Origin: an uncultured Bacteroidales bacterium
Lineage (GTDB): Bacteria > Bacteroidota > Bacteroidia > Bacteroidales > F082
Length of the DNA stretch: 64,000 bases
Assembly (NCBI GenBank): GCA_900318265.1
Contig: ONKA01000017.1
Location: 43,151 to 107,150 of the forward strand
Reading direction: 5' to 3'
The notes under the pieces are model-generated. The model did no database searches. It had not been told where the DNA came from and worked only from the letters and a program-made list of their open reading frames with translations. The position numbers and the translations under genes were made by a program. Shown in pieces: positions 49,963-59,300 of the stretch; within the stretch, counting starts at the first letter, position 1, and each line of letters opens with the position of its first letter.

Positions 49963-52248
49963 ATGAAAAAAGCACTATCTATTTTCACTCTATTACTCTT
50001 GATGGCCGCTACTATGCAAGCCCAAGAGAAGAAACCCGATTGGATGAGATGGCACTATCTCTCCGAAGCAGAGATGTACGACACCTCGCGTGGCATGAAC
50101 TTCGTCGAGACCGACCCGCCAACGGGCACACCACGTTTCGTGGCCGAGTTTGAGCCCATGCAAGGCGTGATGATCCGTTATCCCTTGGGCATCCCTACGA
50201 GCCTTGTGGCGCAACTTTCCAATAACTGCATGGTGTATTGCATCGTCAGCACTTCGCAGCAAAACCAAGCCCAAAACAGCTTCCAAAGCGCAGGCGTCAA
50301 CATGAGCAATGTGACCTTCGTCAACGCTCCGACCGACTCCTATTGGGTGCGTGACTATGGCCCGTGGTATATCTTTGAGGACCGCGAACCTGCTATCGTC
50401 GACAATGTCTACAACCGCCCGCGTCCCAACGACGACAATATCTCGGGCGTGTTTGCCAACTTCTGGCAGATCCCCATGTACGGTATGAACCTCCAGCATA
50501 CTGGTGGCAACATGATGGAAGACGGTCGTGGCCATGGCGTGAGCGATGACCTTGTGCTGAATGAAAACAACCACAACGAAACCAACGTCCGCAACAAGAT
50601 GCGCGACTACCTCGGTATCGACCCGTATCATATCACCATCGACCCGCAAGGCGACTACATCGCCCACGTCGACTGCTGGGGCAAGTACCTCGCTCCCGAC
50701 AAGATTTTGATTGCGCAACTGCCGCAAAGCAACCCCCGCTACCAGTATTACGAACAAGTGGCCGAATACTTTGAAACCACCAACTGCTGCTGGGGCTATC
50801 CTTACCATGTATATCGCGTACAGGAACCTGGTGGCTACACTTTAGCCCCCTACACCAACAGCCTCATCCTCAACAAGACCGTCTATGTGCCGATGGGCAG
50901 CAACAGTACCTACAACAACGACGCCATCGCTGTTTATCAAGAGGCCATGCCTGGCTATACCATTGTCGGTGTGAATGGCGGCTCGGCCGGTTGGGAGAAC
51001 ACCGATGCCCTGCACTGCCGTACCCGTGGCGTGATGGACTTCCACATGCTCTTTGTCGACCATCGTAATGTGCTTCACGGTGAGCAAGAATGGCAGGATT
51101 CTATCCCTGTGGTTTCCAAGTTCATTGCCTACAGCGGTGCCAACTTGAAGCAAGACTCACTCCTTGTGTATTACAGCATTGACGGCGGCACTTACCAAAC
51201 AGCCCACATGACCGCTACGGGCAACCCCGACGAATATGTCGGCTACATCAAAGGCTACCAAGGCGAATCGGAGATTGACTACTATGTGTTTGGTGCCGAC
51301 GAATCGGGACATCGCTACACGCAGCCCGTCTTCGCCGACCTCGACCCGCACCATTTCACTATGGCAGCACATGAACCTCCTATGCCGCAGGGCGAATTGG
51401 TGATTACACCGGACACGCTGTGGTTCACCCAAATGGGACAGGAAAGACAATTTAATATCATCAACGAAACAAACGAAGCTGTCACCATCATCGATGTGGT
51501 GCCCGAAGCACCTAGTTTCAATCTTTGGGACAACACTTTCCCGTACACTCTGCAACCTGGGGAAACGCTTGTGGTTACCATAAACTTCCAATCCGCACCT
51601 GGTAAAGACACCTACATCCCTTACGAGATTCTAGTTCAGACCACATTGGGCGACAGAATTGTGATGGGCATGGTGCTGAACACCTCACTTGATAGTGGTT
51701 TTGTGATTGTGGGTGCGCCCGTTTTGGAATTCAACGACCCAGGCGACAGTCCTCAACAAGCGTGCATGCAAAATCGTTTCTTTGGTAGCCAGATTCCAGT
51801 CAAAGTGCTTTCTGTTACCGAAAACGGCACGGACTATTTGAGCTTTGAGCCTCATGGTACCTTGCCTTACACTGTGGGACCAGCAGATTATTTCTACCTT
51901 GACGTGTATGTCAATGCCATGGTAAAAGGCTATGAAGTCACCACCTTTACGGTTCAGACCGATCAAAATGACTGCACTTATAGTGTCGCTATCAACGAAG
52001 ACCTTTTGAGCGTCACCGAACTCTCTGCCGAAGCCAAACTCTATCCCAACCCGACCACGGGCCAATTCACCGTGGAAGGCGCCAATGTGGCCAAGGTGGA
52101 GGTCTATAACCTTGTCGGACAGAAGATACACGAGGCCGAAGGCCAAGTAGTCAATATTGACGCCGCCAATTGGCACAAGGGCATCTATCTGGTTAATATC
52201 ATTGAACAGAATGGTGCTGTGGTGGCCAAGAAATTGGTGGTGAAATAA
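49963..52248 (+). CDS. secreted PPAD-like peptidylarginine deiminase, T9SS cargo
   Basis: 761 residues from the ATG at 49963 (signal peptide MKKALSIFTLLLLMAATMQA). The catalytic domain has RDYGPW (D131), YNRPRPNDD (R152, R154), HTGGN, IAHVDCWGK (H235, D237) and TDALHCRTRGV (C352). These match the guanidino-group-modifying fold and, in spacing, the P. gingivalis PPAD residues D130, R152/R154, H236 and C351; the two arginines bind a C-terminal carboxylate in PPAD and are absent from agmatine deiminases. Beta-sandwich domains follow, and the end is a type A T9SS sorting domain (KLYPNPTTGQFTVEG ... IYLVNIIEQNG). It should convert C-terminal arginines of peptides to citrulline outside the cell. 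Confidence 0.88.
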   Translation: MKKALSIFTLLLLMAATMQAQEKKPDWMRWHYLSEAEMYDTSRGMNFVETDPPTGTPRFVAEFEPMQGVMIRYPLGIPTSLVAQLSNNCMVYCIVSTSQQNQAQNSFQSAGVNMSNVTFVNAPTDSYWVRDYGPWYIFEDREPAIVDNVYNRPRPNDDNISGVFANFWQIPMYGMNLQHTGGNMMEDGRGHGVSDDLVLNENNHNETNVRNKMRDYLGIDPYHITIDPQGDYIAHVDCWGKYLAPDKILIAQLPQSNPRYQYYEQVAEYFETTNCCWGYPYHVYRVQEPGGYTLAPYTNSLILNKTVYVPMGSNSTYNNDAIAVYQEAMPGYTIVGVNGGSAGWENTDALHCRTRGVMDFHMLFVDHRNVLHGEQEWQDSIPVVSKFIAYSGANLKQDSLLVYYSIDGGTYQTAHMTATGNPDEYVGYIKGYQGESEIDYYVFGADESGHRYTQPVFADLDPHHFTMAAHEPPMPQGELVITPDTLWFTQMGQERQFNIINETNEAVTIIDVVPEAPSFNLWDNTFPYTLQPGETLVVTINFQSAPGKDTYIPYEILVQTTLGDRIVMGMVLNTSLDSGFVIVGAPVLEFNDPGDSPQQACMQNRFFGSQIPVKVLSVTENGTDYLSFEPHGTLPYTVGPADYFYLDVYVNAMVKGYEVTTFTVQTDQNDCTYSVAINEDLLSVTELSAEAKLYPNPTTGQFTVEGANVAKVEVYNLVGQKIHEAEGQVVNIDAANWHKGIYLVNIIEQNGAVVAKKLVVK

Positions 52249-52252
52249 TCCT

Positions 52253-52278
52253 AGTAGAGACGCGATTCATCGCTTCTC
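52253..52278. repeat. REP-like palindrome, family GTAGAGACGCGAT
   Basis: GTAGAGACGCGATTCATCGC (52254-52273) continues with an imperfect mirror TTCTC. Related in form to 39071 and 44266. Confidence 0.7.
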
Positions 52279-52291
52279 GTTGAAAAACTTA

Positions 52292-52330
52292 AGAATCCCC
52301 GAACATGTGTCGGGGATTCTTTATATTTTT
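52292..52330 (+). terminator. rho-independent terminator
   Basis: AGAATCCCCG (52292-52301) pairs perfectly with CGGGGATTCT (52311-52320) around a 9-base loop, followed by TTATATTTTT. Ends the PPAD-like gene. Confidence 0.9.
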
Positions 52331-52355
52331 GCGCATAAATCAAAGATTAATACCA

Positions 52356-52859
52356 ATGAAAAGAATCATCCCCATCCTCTTTTGTTGCCTCGTGGCCTTG
52401 GCCGCCTGCCAGAAGAAAAACGCCCCGCTATTTCGCGGCGACTACAGCTTCAAGACCTCAGGCAGCGTCGTTTTAGATGAAATTGTTGCCGATGGCGAGA
52501 CAGGCGACTCGTTCACCGTCAGCCTGCCTAATGAGATAGGACAGTTGGAAATCAGTGACTTGGATAACGGCAAGGACAGCGTCCTTGTGGTGATGAACAC
52601 CATGGGCGGCGAGGTTGTGGTCACCCATGCCTTCTGCAAGGACAACGAGATCTTCCTTCGCGACTTCAAAAAAAACACGCTGCTCTTCACCGGCGACTCG
52701 CTCACTTTGAAAAACGACCTGCGCGTCAAGGCATCTGGACAGATGTACGAGGACAACACGCTCATCCTCAACATGGTTTACGAAGGTGAAGCCGAGACTA
52801 ATGACCGCAGTTTCAAAATTTATGGCGATGACATCCGCATGGCGGCGATAAGGAACTAA
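52356..52859 (+). CDS. small lipoprotein upstream of the RND pump
   Basis: 167 residues from the ATG at 52356 (MKRIIPILFCCLVALAACQK, lipobox LAAC); a longer frame from 52305 runs into the terminator. The mature part is beta-rich with no recognised family (GDYSFKTSGSVVLDEIVADG). The MFP gene starts 4 bases after its stop, so it belongs to the efflux operon. Confidence 0.75.
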   Translation: MKRIIPILFCCLVALAACQKKNAPLFRGDYSFKTSGSVVLDEIVADGETGDSFTVSLPNEIGQLEISDLDNGKDSVLVVMNTMGGEVVVTHAFCKDNEIFLRDFKKNTLLFTGDSLTLKNDLRVKASGQMYEDNTLILNMVYEGEAETNDRSFKIYGDDIRMAAIRN

Positions 52860-52863
52860 TGCT

Positions 52864-53904
52864 ATGAAAACGAAACATATCCTTTGGCTCCTTCCCCTTT
52901 TGCTGATAGGCTGCGGCGAAACCGACCCGAGCCAACTCAAGGAGAAGCTCATCGGTGGTCCTGTCGAGGAGCGTGTCATCACAGTGGGTGTGCAGCGTAT
53001 CGACACGGTGGGCGGCTTGGTGCGCAACAGCTATCCAGGCTACCTTGAAGAAGGCAACACAGTCGACATCAGCTTCAAATATGGCGGCACCTTGCAGTCG
53101 CTTAATGTAAAAGAAGGCAGTACGGTGCGCAAGGGACAGGTGCTAGCTCGTGTGTCCTCGCCGCAAATGGAAAGCACGCAACGCTCTGCACAAGCCACCC
53201 TTGAGCAAGCCCAAGATGCCTACGACCGGTTGAAAAAGGTACATGACAACGGCAGTCTCCCCGAAATCAAATGGCGCGAGATGGTGGCCAACCTCGAGAA
53301 AGCCCAAGCGGCCCTCGACTTGGCTAACGCCATGCTGGCCGACAACATTGTCACCGCCCCCTTTGACGGCACCGTCACCAACCTGAGTGCAGTGAAAGGC
53401 GAGAGCATCACCCCGCTGAAACCCATCATGAGGGTCATCAGCACCGAAGGCTTGGTGGTGAAAATCAGTGTGCCGGAGAATGAAATTGCCAAGGTGCAAA
53501 TTGGTGATGAGGCCCAAATCCTCATCCCAGCCCTTGACAACCGCCGTTGCAAAGGCCATATCCTCGAAAAGAACATGACTTCATCGTTGCTCACGCATAG
53601 CTATCCCGTCAAAGTGCTCATCGATGAAAAAGACGAGGCTTTCACTCCTGGCATGATTGCCAAAGTGGTGTTGAGTGCGGATGTCGACAATGGCATCGTT
53701 GTCCCAGCTAATGCGGTCCTGATTAACAACGACGGCAAGTTCGTTTGGGTAGCGAAAGATGGCTGCGCAACGAGACAAAACATCACCATCTCGGGCTATT
53801 CGGGCACGGGTGTGGTGGTGAGCGAAGGCTTGCATAGCGGCGACATCGTCATCGTGGAAGGATATCAGAAGGTTAGTGAAGGGATGAAGGTGAGATATGA
53901 GTAA
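52864..53904 (+). CDS. RND efflux periplasmic adaptor (membrane fusion) lipoprotein
   Basis: 346 residues. Lipobox LLIGC, then the adaptor layout: barrel-sandwich start (RNSYPGYLEEGNTVDISFKY), lipoyl half-motifs (VKEGSTVRKGQVLARVSSPQ; ADNIVTAPFDGTVTNLSAVK), a coiled-coil hairpin, and a beta-barrel (EIAKVQIGDEAQILIPALD). It links the RND permease to the outer-membrane channel. It overlaps the permease gene by 8 bases. Confidence 0.92.
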   Translation: MKTKHILWLLPLLLIGCGETDPSQLKEKLIGGPVEERVITVGVQRIDTVGGLVRNSYPGYLEEGNTVDISFKYGGTLQSLNVKEGSTVRKGQVLARVSSPQMESTQRSAQATLEQAQDAYDRLKKVHDNGSLPEIKWREMVANLEKAQAALDLANAMLADNIVTAPFDGTVTNLSAVKGESITPLKPIMRVISTEGLVVKISVPENEIAKVQIGDEAQILIPALDNRRCKGHILEKNMTSSLLTHSYPVKVLIDEKDEAFTPGMIAKVVLSADVDNGIVVPANAVLINNDGKFVWVAKDGCATRQNITISGYSGTGVVVSEGLHSGDIVIVEGYQKVSEGMKVRYE

Positions 53905-56900
53905 ATTGAAGGAAAGAGGTATCATCAGCGGCAGCATACGGCGGCAGAAGATTGTTTGGGCGGTCGTGGCGGTCATTGTGGCTTTCGGTATCTATGCCCT
54001 CGTCGACATGAAGAAGGACGAGTTTCCGGCCTATACCATCCGCTTGGGCATCGTGGCGGGCGTGTATCCAGGCGCCAACTCCGAGGAGGTGGAAGCCCAG
54101 CTTACCAAGCCCTTGGAACAGCTGCTGTTTGAAATGCCCGAGGTGGACCGTAAGAACACCTATTCCGTCACCAAGGAAGGGATGTGCTATATCTACACCA
54201 GCCTCGACGAGTCGGTGAAAGACAAGGACATTGCATGGTCGAAGATACGGCATAAGATCAACGAATCCAAGGCTTTGAATTTTCCTGCGGGCGTGTTGGC
54301 CATCGCCGTCATCGATGACTTCGGCAACACCTCTTCGCTACTTATCGCCATGGAGTCGGCCGACAAGACCTACCGCGAGATGCACGACTACACCGACGAC
54401 CTCACCCACCGTCTGCGCGCCATCCCCGAGATGGGCAATGTGCGCGTGATGGGCGAGCAAAACGAGGAGATTGCCGTCATCATCGATAAGGAAAAGCTTT
54501 CGTTCTACGGCATCAGCCCCAACACGCTGATGTTGCAATACGCCTCGCAAGGCCTGCTGACCACCACAGGCACCATGCAGAGCGACGACTTCGACCAACC
54601 GCTGCACATCGAGAACCCCATGGTCAGCGAGCAGGAACTCGAAGAGCAAATCATCTATTCCGATGCGGCGGGCAACACCATCCGCCTGCGCGATGTGGCC
54701 ACCGTCGAACGCCGTATGGCCGAGTCGTCCAAAGTGGTCAACTTCAACGGCAACGACGCCTTGATTATCAGCGTGGAGATGCGCAAGGGTTACAACATTG
54801 TGGCCTTCGGAAGGGAAGTGGAGAAAGTGCTTTCCGAGTTCAAGTCCACTTTGCCCGACAGCGTGAAGCTCTACCGCATCACCGATCAACCCAAAGTGGT
54901 GCAAAAATCGGTGAGTTCGTTCCTCCGCGACCTGCTTATCTCCATGATTGTGGTCATCGTAGTCATGCTGTTGCTGTTCCCCTTCCGCACGGCGCTCATC
55001 GCCAGTTCGGGATTGCCTATATGCACGGCATTCAGCATTGGTATGATGTATCTCTTTGGCATTGAGTTGAATACCGTTACCTTGGCGGCACTCATTGTCG
55101 TGCTCGGTATGATTGTGGACGACTCCATCATCAACATCGATGGCTATATCGACAAGTTGAGCCAAGGCTACAAGCCCTTCGATGCAGCCGTGAGTAGCGC
55201 CCGTGAGCTCTTCATGCCCATGTTCATCGCCACCGCCGCCATCGCCTGCATGTTCTTCCCGATGACGCGCATCATCACGGGGCCATTGGGCGAGTTCGTG
55301 CAGCTCTTCCCTTGGACCGTGGCCTTCTCGCTGATGGCATCCTTGGCCTACGCCATGCTCGTCATCCCTGGACTTGAGATCATGTTCATCAAGCCGGAAG
55401 ACAAGCCGCGGCATAATGGCTTCGTGAGGGCACAGATGCGGTTTTTCGGTTTCCTGCAACGCATCTACGACAAGATGCAGAGCCATTGTTTCAAACACCC
55501 GTTGTTTACCATCGGTATGGGTATCGGCTCTATCGTCCTGGGCGTGCTGATGTTCTTGGCCTTGCATGTGCAGATGATGCCTATGGCTGAGCGCGACTGC
55601 TTTGCTGTTGAAATCCGTCTGCCCGAAGGCAGCAGCCTCGAATCCACAACGAAGGTCAGCGACTCGTTACAACACTTGATGTTGGCCGACAAGCGCGTCA
55701 CCTCCGTGACGGCCTTCATCGGCGAGAGCGCACCGCGTTTTCATGTGACCTACTCACCCAGCATACCCGCGTCCAACCTCTCGCAGCTGGTTGTCAACAC
55801 CACATCGAAGAAGACCACCGAAGCCTTGCTGAAAGAATGGGACGACAAGTATTCCTATTACTTCCCAGAGGCATACGTGCGTTTCCGCCAACTTGACTAT
55901 CAAGCCGTTTCAACGCCTGTCGAGGTTTATGTCTATGGCGATGACTACAGCAAGACCGCTCCCGTAGCGCAGCAAATCAAGGACTATATGCTTACCCTTG
56001 ACAAGGAATTGCGCTGGGTGCACACCGATTACGACGAGCAGTTGTCATCGGTGAAAGTGACCATGAAACCCGAGGAATGTGCCCGGTTGGGACTTACCAA
56101 AGGCTTCCTCTCGCTGGATTTGGCCAGCAGCCTCAACGGCCAGCCCTTGACCACCGTTTGGGAAGGCAGTCGAGGCATCCCCGTGCGGTTGTATTCCCAG
56201 CAAAACTACGACCCCAACAACTACGAATCCGTCCAAAACCAACTGATTCCGACCATGGTGCCTGGTACCAATGTGCCGCTCCGTCAGGTGGCCGACATCA
56301 GTCCCGAGTGGCATCCTGCACAGTTGGTGCACCGCAACGGCAAGAACGCCATCACCGTGGCTGCCGACATGAAATTCTGGAAGCCGCAGACGGTGAGCAT
56401 GAAGAAGATACAGCAGTACATCAATACGGAAATCACGCCCAACCTGCCCGAAGGCGTGAGCATCGAATACGGTGGCCTTTCGTCGCTCAACACCAGCGTC
56501 ATCCCACAGTTGCTGAAGAGCCTGATTGCTGCCATTTTGGTGCTATTGGTGTTCCTTGTGGCCTATTTTAAGAAATTGAATCTGGCTATCCTCACCTTGG
56601 GTTCCAGCGCCTTGTGCATGTTCGGCGCTTTCTTTGGCGAGTGGCTCTTTGGCCTCGACTTCGGCATGACTTCTTTGTTGGGTATCGTCAGCTTGATTGG
56701 TATCATCATGAGGAACGGCATTGTCATGTACGAATATGCCGAGACGCTCCGCACCGAGGAAGGCTTGCCCACCAAGGAAGCCGCCATGAAAGCCGGTAGT
56801 CGCCGCATGAGGCCCATCTTCCTGACCTCGGCCACTACCGCTTTGGGTGTGTTGCCTATGATTATCTCGCGCAACCCACTTTGGATGCCCATGGGCGTGG

Positions 56901-56989
56901 TCATCTGCTTCGGCGTGGTGCTTTCGATGGTCATCATTCTGGCCGTGATGCCGGTGATGTATTGGCAAATCTTTAAAAAGAGTAAGTAA
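53897..56989 (+). CDS. RND efflux permease (AcrB/MexB superfamily)
   Basis: 1030 residues, the usual length. Two six-helix halves with the inserted porter domains; N-terminal helix WAVVAVIVAFGIYALVDM, the TM4-type ALIVVLGMIVDDSIINIDGY and the second-half LLGIVSLIGIIMRNGIVMYE are diagnostic. The proton-relay Asp pair is in the VDDSI stretch. In overlap with the adaptor gene, followed by a REP-like element and the outer-membrane factor gene. Confidence 0.95.
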   Translation: MSKLKERGIISGSIRRQKIVWAVVAVIVAFGIYALVDMKKDEFPAYTIRLGIVAGVYPGANSEEVEAQLTKPLEQLLFEMPEVDRKNTYSVTKEGMCYIYTSLDESVKDKDIAWSKIRHKINESKALNFPAGVLAIAVIDDFGNTSSLLIAMESADKTYREMHDYTDDLTHRLRAIPEMGNVRVMGEQNEEIAVIIDKEKLSFYGISPNTLMLQYASQGLLTTTGTMQSDDFDQPLHIENPMVSEQELEEQIIYSDAAGNTIRLRDVATVERRMAESSKVVNFNGNDALIISVEMRKGYNIVAFGREVEKVLSEFKSTLPDSVKLYRITDQPKVVQKSVSSFLRDLLISMIVVIVVMLLLFPFRTALIASSGLPICTAFSIGMMYLFGIELNTVTLAALIVVLGMIVDDSIINIDGYIDKLSQGYKPFDAAVSSARELFMPMFIATAAIACMFFPMTRIITGPLGEFVQLFPWTVAFSLMASLAYAMLVIPGLEIMFIKPEDKPRHNGFVRAQMRFFGFLQRIYDKMQSHCFKHPLFTIGMGIGSIVLGVLMFLALHVQMMPMAERDCFAVEIRLPEGSSLESTTKVSDSLQHLMLADKRVTSVTAFIGESAPRFHVTYSPSIPASNLSQLVVNTTSKKTTEALLKEWDDKYSYYFPEAYVRFRQLDYQAVSTPVEVYVYGDDYSKTAPVAQQIKDYMLTLDKELRWVHTDYDEQLSSVKVTMKPEECARLGLTKGFLSLDLASSLNGQPLTTVWEGSRGIPVRLYSQQNYDPNNYESVQNQLIPTMVPGTNVPLRQVADISPEWHPAQLVHRNGKNAITVAADMKFWKPQTVSMKKIQQYINTEITPNLPEGVSIEYGGLSSLNTSVIPQLLKSLIAAILVLLVFLVAYFKKLNLAILTLGSSALCMFGAFFGEWLFGLDFGMTSLLGIVSLIGIIMRNGIVMYEYAETLRTEEGLPTKEAAMKAGSRRMRPIFLTSATTALGVLPMIISRNPLWMPMGVVICFGVVLSMVIILAVMPVMYWQIFKKSK

Positions 56990-56993
56990 TATG

Positions 56994-57150
56994 TCACAAA
57001 ACCTACAAAACTGTCAAAACTTCATAATAGAAGGTTGGAAAGCAGCCCCTCATTCCGAACTTGGTTCGGAACGGCCTGCTTTCCTGCGGCAACCCGGTTG
57101 GGTGCCGAACACGCTAAAAAACTGTTTTATGGGTTTTGTAAGTTTTGTGA
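56994..57150. repeat. palindromic element inside the efflux operon
   Basis: TCACAAAACCTACAAAAC (56994-57011) mirrors GTTTTGTAAGTTTTGTGA (57133-57150) with one mismatch. Inside are ATTCCGAAC-TTG-GTTCGGAA (57053-57073) and an AAGCAGCCCC...GGCCTGCTTTCC pair. It sits between the permease and outer-membrane factor genes and is inserted without breaking the operon. Confidence 0.8.
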
Positions 57151-57164
57151 TAAAAAGCAATAAT

Positions 57165-58511
57165 ATGAAAAGGATTATCCTTTCAATTTGTTTGATATTG
57201 TTTGTGTTTCCCTTATTTGCCCAACAGCAAGGACCGTTCCGCCTCTCCGTTCAGGACTGTATTGAGATGGCCATGGAGAACAACATCGAACTGAAAAACA
57301 GCCAGTTGGAAATCGACAAGGCGAGGGCAACGAAAAACGAAGCCCGAGCCGAATACTTCCCCACTGTGTCAGCACAAGCCGTGGCTTTCGATGCCTTGAA
57401 TCCGATGCTTACCTTCGGCATCGAGGACATCGACAACGCGCAGTTGAGGCAGCTCCTATATACCCTCTATGCCGAATATGGCGCTAATATGGGCTTGGAC
57501 AAGGAATATTCCTTCGTGCAAAACGGCGTGATGCTCAATGCGATGGCGACAGAACCCGTCTATGCCGGTGGCCGTATCCGCAATGGAAACAAACTCGCCA
57601 AATTGGGTATCGATGCCGCCGAGACCCAAGCAAAAGTGAAGGAAGACGAAGTCTGTCTGCAAACCGAGACACTCTATTGGCAAATCGTGGCCTTGCAAGA
57701 GAAACTGGCCACCTTGGACCAACTCGACCGACTCTTGGATACCTTGGACAAAGACCTGTCGGGAGCCATTGAGGCGGGCTTGGCCATGCCCACCGACCAG
57801 TTCAAGCTGAAGGTGAAGCAAAACGAGAGTCAACTCAACCGCAAGAAAGTCACCGACGGCATCACCTTGCTCAAGATGGCCTTGGCGCAAACCATCGGTG
57901 CCGACTGGCAGACGATGACACTCACCGACACCTTGGGCATGGAGACCGAGCCAACGGCCTACTACAAGCAACCTTATGAAGCAGTTTCGCTGCGCAACGA
58001 AAGCCATCTCCTCGACCTCTCACTGCAAGCCGAGAAACTGAAAAAGAAAATGACCTTGGGCGAGGCCTTGCCTTCACTGTTGGTGGGCGGCAGCACAAGT
58101 TATCACACCATTCTTGAAAACAGCAAACCCAATGCAATGGTCTTTGCCGTGCTGCAAGTGCCTATCACCGACTGGCATAAGACCTCCTTCAAGCTGAAAA
58201 AGCACGACCTCGATGCCGAAATGGCCGAAAACACGCGCCGTGACCTCACCGAGAAGATGGAAATGCAGACCAACCAAGCGTGGTTCAACCTCGAACAGAG
58301 CTGGCTGCGCATTACCATGGCGCAAACTGCCCTCAGCGATGCCGAGGCCAACCTGAAAGTCACGCAGGACTATTACGAGGCTGGACTGGTGGCTTTGTCG
58401 GATGTGCTCGAAGCCCAGACCATGCTCAAAAAAAGCCGCGACGAGCTCACAGACAGCCGCGTGGAGTATAGGATTAATCTGGTGACCTACAGGCAGCTTG
58501 CCAAGGATTAA
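57165..58511 (+). CDS. TolC-family outer-membrane efflux protein
   Basis: 448 residues from the ATG at 57165 (MKRIILSICLILFVFPLFAQ signal peptide); the frame is open upstream to 56991, but that part is the palindromic element. Two alpha-hairpin repeats of the TolC type (LSVQDCIEMAMENNIELKNS; YEAGLVALSDVLEAQTMLKK). Third component of the tripartite pump. Confidence 0.9.
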   Translation: MKRIILSICLILFVFPLFAQQQGPFRLSVQDCIEMAMENNIELKNSQLEIDKARATKNEARAEYFPTVSAQAVAFDALNPMLTFGIEDIDNAQLRQLLYTLYAEYGANMGLDKEYSFVQNGVMLNAMATEPVYAGGRIRNGNKLAKLGIDAAETQAKVKEDEVCLQTETLYWQIVALQEKLATLDQLDRLLDTLDKDLSGAIEAGLAMPTDQFKLKVKQNESQLNRKKVTDGITLLKMALAQTIGADWQTMTLTDTLGMETEPTAYYKQPYEAVSLRNESHLLDLSLQAEKLKKKMTLGEALPSLLVGGSTSYHTILENSKPNAMVFAVLQVPITDWHKTSFKLKKHDLDAEMAENTRRDLTEKMEMQTNQAWFNLEQSWLRITMAQTALSDAEANLKVTQDYYEAGLVALSDVLEAQTMLKKSRDELTDSRVEYRINLVTYRQLAKD

Positions 58512-58576
58512 AGCACTATATCTTTGGGTTTTGCACGATTTTTGTATTTTTGTTGCCTGATTCAAAACTCAATCCA

Positions 58577-59014
58577 ATGAAAAAACTCCTTTTTTTAGTC
58601 CTTTTCATGGCCACGGCCATGCTCGGACAGGCCCAAGTCAGCAAGATGATTGGCCAATGGAACACATACGACGACAAGACGGGTGATCTGCGCTCCACCG
58701 TTAAAATCTATGAAGAGAAAGGCGTGTATGAGGCGGTGATTACCACGCTTTACGAAAAAGATGCCAACGGTAAATACCAAGTGATGAAAGCCCCTTACGC
58801 CAAAGAATACGAAGGCGTGGTCGGCACTCACCTCTTCAAGGAGATGAAGGCTGACGGCGACCAGCTAAAAGGCAAGATATATGACCCTGAAAGCACCAAG
58901 ACTTACAACGCCAAGGTGACTTACAAAGAGAAGACCGACGAACTCAATGTGCGCGGCTCTTTGGACAGGGCCGGACTGTTAGGTCGTTCGCAAGTCTGGA
59001 AACGCAAGAAATAA
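58577..59014 (+). CDS. DUF2147 secreted protein
   Basis: 145 residues from the ATG at 58577. Signal peptide MKKLLFLVLFMATAMLGQAQ. DUF2147 pattern: GQWNTYDDKTGDLRSTVKIY, VGTHLFKEM, and YDPESTKTYNAKVT ... VRGSLDRAGLLGRSQVWKR. A small beta-barrel of unknown function, common in Bacteroidetes. TATTTTTG-type promoter 30 bases upstream. Confidence 0.88.
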   Translation: MKKLLFLVLFMATAMLGQAQVSKMIGQWNTYDDKTGDLRSTVKIYEEKGVYEAVITTLYEKDANGKYQVMKAPYAKEYEGVVGTHLFKEMKADGDQLKGKIYDPESTKTYNAKVTYKEKTDELNVRGSLDRAGLLGRSQVWKRKK

Positions 59015-59029
59015 ACACGGGATTTATTT

Positions 59030-59091
59030 GAACACGGATCGCACGGATTTACACGGAATTCCATCTGTGAAAATCCGTGTCATCCGTGTTC
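59030..59091. repeat. REP-like palindrome, family AACACGGAT
   Basis: GAACACGGATCGCACGGATT... (59030-59056) mirrors ...AAAATCCGTGTCATCCGTGTTC (59070-59091), each with two direct CACGGAT units. Confidence 0.85.
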
Positions 59092-59093
59092 TT

Positions 59094-59255
59094 TTATACA
59101 TCAAATTTGAATTCGGCATCAAACCAACCGGTGTCTTCCTTTAAAAGGTCATATTCTTCGCCCGTGAGGTGATCAATCACATGCACGGTGCCCTTGATGT
59201 CGTCGTAGGTGAAGGTAAACTGTGAGTTTACGTCGTCGGCTTTAGGTACGTCCAT
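59094..59255 (-). CDS. small conserved-looking protein, 53 residues
   Basis: ATG at 59253-59255, TAA at 59094-59096. The protein begins MDVPKADDVNSQFTFTYDDI, has a TFTYDDIKGTVHVIDHLTGE stretch and ends EDTGWFDAEFKFDV. Acidic, no signal peptide. TATCTTTG on the minus strand at 59281-59290 is a fitting promoter, and codon use matches the surrounding genes, which supports a real gene. Function unknown. Confidence 0.65.
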   Translation of the reverse strand: MDVPKADDVNSQFTFTYDDIKGTVHVIDHLTGEEYDLLKEDTGWFDAEFKFDV

Positions 59256-59300
59256 TTTAGGTGTTATCTATAATTGAGGGTGCAAAGATACTAATTAATT

